Positions 1-3,203 of a DNA stretch of 6,027 bases are shown here, in pieces (the first letter of the stretch is position 1; the number at the start of each line of letters is the position of its first letter). This stretch comes from Lachnospiraceae bacterium UBA4380. GTDB taxonomy: Bacteria; Bacillota; Clostridia; Lachnospirales; Lachnospiraceae. The stretch spans positions 1 through 6,027 of the forward strand of contig DGRU01000112.1 of the NCBI GenBank assembly GCA_002390025.1. The letters are read 5' to 3'. The translations under genes and the position numbers were made by a program. The notes below the pieces were generated by a model. That model was not told the origin of the DNA and searched no databases. It saw only the letters and a list, made by a program, of their open reading frames with translations.

Positions 1-70
1 TTTGTGTTAAACTTAATGGCATTGAATAGGTACGAAACGAAATAATGAACTTCGATGCAACACTAATCCA

Positions 71-583
71 TTATTCTATAATATAAGCCGCTACGATCTC
101 ACCATAAAAAGCGGTGTGGTCTGATGTCTGATCCGAATAGAATCGCTTAAGGATATCTTCAGGAAGTTTAGATGCATCCTGCACTTCCTTATAGAGCACC
201 CGGCATTCAAGCGTGAGGGGAAACTCCCGAATCCCCGGAACCGTTATGACCTCCGGTTCTACCGGGGTAAGCCCGGCTTCAGCGATTTTATCCATATCTC
301 TTCCGCTCTGGGTTCCGCAGATGCTGAAAGCGTTCTGATCAAAGCCGTTAATCGGAACATTCACCGTGAATTCCGGATTTTGTTTGAGCATCTCATAGGT
401 GTAGCGACTATCCCGAACATAAGTTATGAAGACCGGCCTCTCCCAAATTCTCCCTATGTGCCCCCAGCCTATGACCATAGAGTTGATCTTATCTCCGGCT
501 TTTGTCGTGAGAAACACGCCTTTTTCCAGGCATTCAGTAACTGTATTTGCGCATTCAGTAATGCTGATCTTTCTCTTAACCAT
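71..583 (-). CDS. flavin reductase-like FMN-binding split-barrel protein
   Basis: A complete 170-residue protein that looks like the flavin reductase-like family (COG1853 type), whose members bind FMN in a split-barrel dimer in the cytoplasm and often reduce flavin with NAD(P)H or act as small oxidoreductases. What is seen: an N-terminal strand region GVFLTT (residues 22-27), then NSMVIGWG (34-41) and PVFITYVRDSRYTYE (50-64), the segment that usually lines the FMN site. NVPI (75-78) and a C-terminal GEIVAAYI strand (161-168) close the barrel. Length is normal for a single-domain member. An in-frame GTG lies three codons upstream, but it sits 1 nt from the AGGAGG at 594-599, whereas the ATG at 581-583 is 10 nt away, so the ATG is preferred. 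It follows the small membrane protein gene by about 124 bp on the same strand. The substrate cannot be told from sequence. Family call is firm, exact role open. Confidence 0.88.
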   Translation of the reverse strand: MVKRKISITECANTVTECLEKGVFLTTKAGDKINSMVIGWGHIGRIWERPVFITYVRDSRYTYEMLKQNPEFTVNVPINGFDQNAFSICGTQSGRDMDKIAEAGLTPVEPEVITVPGIREFPLTLECRVLYKEVQDASKLPEDILKRFYSDQTSDHTAFYGEIVAAYIIE

Positions 584-593
584 AGTTATCACT

Positions 594-599
594 CCTCCT
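594..599 (-). promoter_or_regulatory. Shine-Dalgarno AGGAGG that decides the start of the flavin reductase gene
   Basis: A perfect AGGAGG on the minus strand, 10 nt before the ATG at 581-583 and only 1 nt before the in-frame GTG at 590-592. The spacing favours the ATG. The motif lies at the edge of the 17-bp repeat cluster, whose other copies carry related GAGGA or GAAGA strings. Confidence 0.8.
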
Positions 600-670
600 C
601 AGTTATTATTATTCTTCAGTTATTATTATCCTCAGCTATTGCTTGTCCTCAGTAATTTCTTGTCCTCATC
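597..670. repeat. degenerate 17-bp tandem repeat ahead of the flavin reductase gene
   Basis: About four and a half copies of a 16-17 bp unit with plus-strand consensus CCTCAGTTATTNTTNT. Copies lie at 597-613, 614-629, 630-646 and 647-663, and a partial copy starts at 664. On the transcribed (minus) strand each copy reads as an AT-rich stretch ending in ACTGAGGA or a close variant, so purine-rich Shine-Dalgarno-like strings recur every 17 nt up to the real ribosome binding site. The stop-rich units hold no reading frame of note. Replication slippage is the simplest origin. Confidence 0.75.
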
Positions 671-707
671 ATGTTTTTTCCTGATTGCGCTTTCCATCTG
701 TACATGG

Positions 708-1031
708 TCATTTCTTGTATTTTCGATAAATCTTCCCATAAATAATCGGAAGAATCGGCACTCCGATCATACAGCCTGCCATCAAAAAAATACCGCCCGC
801 TTTCATATTTAAGGCGCCGAGAACAGTACTGATCCACATAATTAAAGAAAAAACAATCCACATGAAACCATTTGCCCCATTATATGCGGCTATGTCTGCG
901 ATTTCAGATTCTTTTACCGTACTCCCTGACCAAAACCACATCGGCTTCTCTCGTCTCCACGCATAAATCCCGATTCCGGTAAATAACAGACTGACGGGTA
1001 TCATTATGATTAACCAGATAATAGTATCCAT
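708..1031 (-). CDS. small membrane protein of unknown function, three predicted helices
   Basis: A 107-residue protein that I do not recognise by name. Three hydrophobic segments are clear: residues 4-25, 57-74 and 79-98. Between the first and second is a short polar stretch containing PMWFWSG (30-36), an acidic KESEIADI (40-47) and YNGANG (50-55). The C-terminus is basic (KIYRKYKK). This is the profile of small integral membrane proteins common in clostridia, which are usually annotated only as hypothetical. The frame stays open 17 codons further upstream to another ATG at 1080-1082, but that ATG has no ribosome binding site and would add a basic tail before the first helix. The ATG at 1029-1031 has GGAG 10 nt upstream and AGGA 3 nt upstream. 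Expression probably comes from the promoter near 1265, and the flavin reductase gene follows 124 bp downstream on the same strand. No function is inferred. Confidence 0.72.
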   Translation of the reverse strand: MDTIIWLIIMIPVSLLFTGIGIYAWRREKPMWFWSGSTVKESEIADIAAYNGANGFMWIVFSLIMWISTVLGALNMKAGGIFLMAGCMIGVPILPIIYGKIYRKYKK

Positions 1032-1091
1032 TCTTCCTGTTCTCCGGATAAATGAAAATCTGCGCACAGGCAATGAAAGCATGTGTGGACT

Positions 1092-1114
1092 AAAAGGCTG
1101 CGGACGCCGTCAGC
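1092..1114 (-). terminator. possible weak intrinsic terminator or attenuator in the leader
   Basis: On the minus strand GCTG-A-CGG pairs with CCG-CAGC (1097-1114) around a CGT loop: seven base pairs with one bulged A. A C and a TTTT tract (1092-1095) follow. The stem is short and the T tract is only four long, so termination would be inefficient. It lies between the candidate promoter at about 1265 and the membrane protein start at 1031, so it could act as an attenuator or be the end signal of a lost gene. Confidence 0.3.
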
Positions 1115-1261
1115 TCTTCCATTGTACGTGCACGAATTGTGTCCCGACTGAGGCCGCTGCAGTGCGAAGCGTAACTGAGATTTCGCTTGGATTTACAGCT
1201 TCCGTTTCCCCCTCATCCTGTCCAGACAACCGTCCTTTGTCATAAGCTGCAGCCATTGCAA

Positions 1262-1270
1262 ATTATATCA
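1262..1270 (-). promoter_or_regulatory. extended -10 promoter (TGATATAAT) for the small membrane protein gene
   Basis: The minus strand reads TGATATAAT, a perfect TGnTATAAT extended -10 element for a housekeeping sigma factor. No good -35 is visible at 17 bp (TGCATA is the nearest), which an extended -10 can tolerate. Transcription would start near 1255 and give a leader of about 220 nt before the ATG at 1031. It would also be able to serve the flavin reductase gene. Confidence 0.5.
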
Positions 1271-1393
1271 TAAGCCCTTTTCTGTATGCATCCAAAAATC
1301 AGCCAAAACTCCGTAGTTCACAAGTGCCCTCCACCCGAATGTGAAGGGCACGAGCCGGGATACCGGCATATTAAACACACCGCTTGGATTCAC
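1268..1393 (-). other. short open frame of 41 codons inside a structured intergenic element, doubtful as a gene
   Basis: Reading the minus strand from the GTG at 1391-1393 gives 41 codons to a TGA at 1268-1270, and a shorter ATG start exists at 1367-1369. The peptide includes PVSRLVPFTFGWRALVNYG and ends in a hydrophobic/aromatic run and HTEKGL. It reads like protein, but neither start has a ribosome binding site. The frame lies over the interlocked inverted repeats at 1317-1367, and its stop is part of the candidate promoter. It may be a remnant of a longer gene, a small peptide gene, or a chance frame across a dispersed non-coding repeat. I favour the last. Confidence 0.2.
1317..1367. repeat. 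interlocked inverted repeats (pseudoknot order) followed by a GC hairpin
   Basis: GTGCCCT (1324-1330) pairs with AGGGCAC (1345-1351). TTCACA (1317-1322) pairs with TGTGAA (1340-1345). The arms alternate (first, second, first partner, second partner), the order of a pseudoknot or of two mutually exclusive stems. GCCGG (1354-1358) and CCGGC (1363-1367) then form a 5-bp hairpin with a GATA loop. All arms are perfect matches. No T tract follows on either strand, so this is not a standard terminator. Confidence 0.6.
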
Positions 1394-1396
1394 TTC

Positions 1397-1486
1397 TTTA
1401 TACTGTTTATACTCTTAACTGCCTTAACTGTTAATATTCTTCACCATTTATATTCTTAAGTTTATATTTCTAATAAGTTTATATTT
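1397..1486. repeat. AT-rich short direct repeats
   Basis: TTTATACT occurs at 1397-1404 and 1406-1413, CTTAACTG at 1414-1421 and 1423-1430 (both pairs stepped by 9 bp), and a perfect 13-bp TAAGTTTATATTT at 1457-1469 and 1474-1486. This is low-complexity intergenic sequence, probably made by slippage. I see no gene in it. Confidence 0.6.
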
Positions 1487-1540
1487 ATAATCTGTAGTAC
1501 AGTGATCTGGACCACTAGTCCTGATTGTAAAAAAGGTTAA

Positions 1541-1569
1541 CCTAAGATAAATCCCCTTAAGATTAATCC
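1541..1569. repeat. tandem 14/15-bp duplication just downstream of the nuclease-like gene
   Basis: CCTAAGATAAATCC (1541-1554) is followed directly by CCTTAAGATTAATCC (1555-1569). It abuts the stop codon of the 1572-2384 gene. A palindrome AGGTTAACCT (1534-1543) with a T-run on the minus strand (1529-1534) lies next to it, but its stem is too short to call a terminator. Confidence 0.5.
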
Positions 1570-1571
1570 TC

Positions 1572-2384
1572 TTACATAAAATAATCCTGTATTACCCGGA
1601 AAACGGCATCGTATCCCAAGGGCACCAGACGCGTTTCGAAAGTCATAATAAAATTAATGTCAGGAATAAAGCCATTGCGAAGATATACCCTGATTTTTTT
1701 CAGTGTGCGTTCCAAATACTCCTCTTGGTCAACCATTCCAAAATGCTCCCATATGAATACTTTTCCCGAAAAAGGATGTCTGATCGTAAAATCAGGATAA
1801 AATGTCTGCCCTTCGAGTTCCAATGCGCACTCATATCGATAAGGGATTCCATTCGTTGCCAATTCCGAAGCAATTAGAGCCTCTGATTTAGATCTCACCA
1901 TAGTTCCATCAGAAGAACAGACCTGCAGATTTTCCTGGTAGAACGGATTTCTGGGATAACCAGCCGCTTTCCACTCTTCTAATTCCTTGTTCACTAATGT
2001 CATATCAGAAATAAGAAGTTCCCTAAATCCAGAGTTCTCACTCAGATAACGCTGCTCCGGCATCATTTCAGGTTCACTGCAGTTCAGATATCTTTTCAGA
2101 GCAGTTAATTCTTTTTTACAGCCAACCAGTTTTCTTTTGTCATAAGCTTTTCTTGCAAGCTTCTCTGCCAATGGGCGTCCTGTCTTTTTGGAAATGTATT
2201 TGCGCTTTGCATTTTTCCCCTTTACCCTATGATCTGTTTCGTCAATGAAATACCACCTGAAGGTTCTTCCATTCTTGTGGCACCGCAGTGATCCTTTAGG
2301 AGCCTTTTCCAGTCTTTTCTGCAATTCACGAATTTCTTTCTCAAGCCTTTCTGCCTCTGACTGTATTATTTTATGTAAATTCAT
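1572..2384 (-). CDS. PD-(D/E)XK nuclease-like protein with N-terminal coiled coil, hypothetical
   Basis: A complete 270-residue protein. Residues 1-28 are a charged heptad-like helix (SEAERLEKEIRELQKRLEK). Residues 31-90 are basic and contain KRKYISKKTGR (60-70) and many Lys/Arg, plausibly a nucleic-acid contact. The C-terminal part resembles PD-(D/E)XK-fold nucleases: a conserved-looking Glu in RSKSEALIASEL (E168), then ALELEG leading to YPDFTI (D198), and VFIWEHFGM (E213, H214) about 14 residues later, followed by Y223 and a helix with K229/K230. The PDF and WEHxGM pair is the pattern seen in nuclease-like domains fused to some helicases. The canonical lysine after the second acidic residue is not in place, so activity may depend on a migrated Lys or be lost. 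GAGGAG at 2394-2399 sits 9 nt before the ATG and supports this start. The gene lies just downstream of the 13-unit array and is co-directional with comEC. The fold call is by motif only, and no pathway is known. Confidence 0.75.
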   Translation of the reverse strand: MNLHKIIQSEAERLEKEIRELQKRLEKAPKGSLRCHKNGRTFRWYFIDETDHRVKGKNAKRKYISKKTGRPLAEKLARKAYDKRKLVGCKKELTALKRYLNCSEPEMMPEQRYLSENSGFRELLISDMTLVNKELEEWKAAGYPRNPFYQENLQVCSSDGTMVRSKSEALIASELATNGIPYRYECALELEGQTFYPDFTIRHPFSGKVFIWEHFGMVDQEEYLERTLKKIRVYLRNGFIPDINFIMTFETRLVPLGYDAVFRVIQDYFM

Positions 2385-2419
2385 TCTATTACTCTCCTCG
2401 CTTTCTTTTCCCCGCAGGG

Positions 2420-3194
2420 ATGATTATTTGCTCTTTTCTTGTTTCTATCGCTTCGCTCCAGTCAAGTCCCTCTGCCGCAGTGGTGATCTTTAACTCTTGC
2501 GACGTCTCCGTCGCTTCATTCCCGTCAGCACAAAGCCAACTCCTTCCGCTGTAATGGTGACCTCTTACTCTTGCGGCGCCTCCGTCGCTTCACTTTTTCA
2601 AGGCATGCGTGACCTTTTATCTTCCACGTCCCCTGGTCGCTTCATTCCCACCAAGACAGAGCCAACTTCCTCCGCCGCAGTGGTGACCTCTTACTCTTGC
2701 AACACCTCTGTCGCTTCACTTTTTCAAGGCATGCGTGACCTTTTATCTTCCACGTCTCCTGGTCGCTTCATTCCCACCAAGACAGAGCCAACTTTCTCCG
2801 CCGCAGTGGTGACCTCTTACTCTTGCGATATCTCCGTCGCTTCACTTTTCTATTGCATGCGTGACCTTTTGCTCGGCACCGCCTCCGGTCGCTTCGCTCC
2901 AGTCAAGTCCCGCCAACGCAGTGGTGACCTCTTACTCTTGCAACGCCCCTGTCGCTTCGCTTTTTCAAGGCATGCGTGACCTTTTGTACGCTGTGGCCCT
3001 CGGTCGCTTTGCTCCCTCTGGCGCAGTGGTGATCTTTTGGTTTCATTGAAGCTCCGTCGCTTCGCTTTTTTAAGGCACGCGTGACCTTTTATCTTCCACG
3101 GCCCCTGGTCGCTTCATTCCCACCAAGACAGAGCCAACTTCCTCCGCCGCAGTGGTGATCTTTTTCTCTTTCGACCACTCCGTCGCTTCGCTTC
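2420..3194. repeat. tandem array of 13 two-box units between comEC and the nuclease-like gene
   Basis: Units start at 2420, 2483, 2557, 2609, 2683, 2735, 2809, 2861, 2924, 2976, 3029, 3081 and 3155, giving steps of 63, 74, 52, 74, 52, 74, 52, 63, 52, 53, 52 and 74 bp. Each unit opens with GTGAYCTYTT (degenerate in the first). After a 17-bp variable stretch comes GTCGCTTC at offset 27, invariant in spacing in all 13; only the 2420 unit (ATCGCTTC) and the 2976 unit (last base T) deviate. Two kinds alternate. Short units (52 bp) end in GGCATGC or similar. Long units (53, 63 or 74 bp) end in GCAGTG. The 2483 unit is a hybrid and the two end units are the most diverged. The composite 126-bp pair (42 codons) keeps a plus-strand frame open over part of the array, but the 63- and 53-bp units break it and no ribosome binding site is present, so I regard it as non-coding. 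It fills nearly the whole gap from the comEC stop to the next gene. Confidence 0.9.
2557..2808. repeat. two near-identical 126-bp composite repeats within the array
   Basis: 2557-2682 and 2683-2808 are head-to-tail copies of a 52-bp plus 74-bp pair. The 74-bp parts (2609-2682 and 2735-2808) differ at two positions by eye. A third 74-bp copy at 3081-3154, separated by five other units, differs from the first at one position. The 52-bp parts differ mainly in the nine bases before the TCGCTTC box. This points to recent unequal exchange or conversion inside the array. Confidence 0.85.
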
Positions 3195-3203
3195 CCAGTC
3201 CAC

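Larger units (their letters stand above)
1032..1571. other. 540-bp intergenic region with repeats, promoter and hairpins, no convincing gene
   Basis: No frame here combines a start, a ribosome binding site and a recognisable product. From right to left, in the direction of transcription, it holds: a 14/15-bp tandem duplication and a short palindrome next to an A-run (1529-1569), AT-rich direct repeats (1397-1486), interlocked inverted repeats plus a GC-rich hairpin (1317-1367), an extended -10 promoter (1262-1270), and a leader of roughly 220 nt with a terminator-like hairpin at 1097-1114. Base composition shifts from AT-rich (about 1395-1571) to mixed or GC-richer (about 1085-1250). That suggests the leader side may include remnants of an older gene, although no product could be read from it. 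Confidence 0.6.

Noticed and set aside
1..70. Terminator after the flavin reductase gene
   Set aside because: No stem longer than 4-5 bp followed by a T tract could be found. The 70 bp hold nothing else I can support.
649..861. Minus-strand 70-codon frame overlapping the small membrane protein
   Set aside because: It is another frame of the membrane protein gene, has no ribosome binding site, and shows no hydrophobic or motif pattern.
1529..1543. Terminator of the nuclease-like gene (AGGTTAACCT with a T-run)
   Set aside because: The palindrome leaves only 3-4 base pairs once a loop is allowed, too weak to call.
2497..2979. Plus-strand 160-codon frame giving a 42-residue repeated protein
   Set aside because: It starts at a TTG with no ribosome binding site and exists because 126 bp is divisible by three. 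The 63- and 53-bp units shift the frame, while the DNA boxes keep their spacing across the shift.
2420..3194. CRISPR array
   Set aside because: Repeats are imperfect, unit lengths vary from 52 to 74 bp, the tails are repeated rather than unique, and no cas gene is present.
2420..3194. DNA uptake sequence cluster linked to comEC
   Set aside because: Uptake sequences are short and scattered genome-wide. A single dense array beside comEC does not show this, and no genome-wide count can be made from the window.
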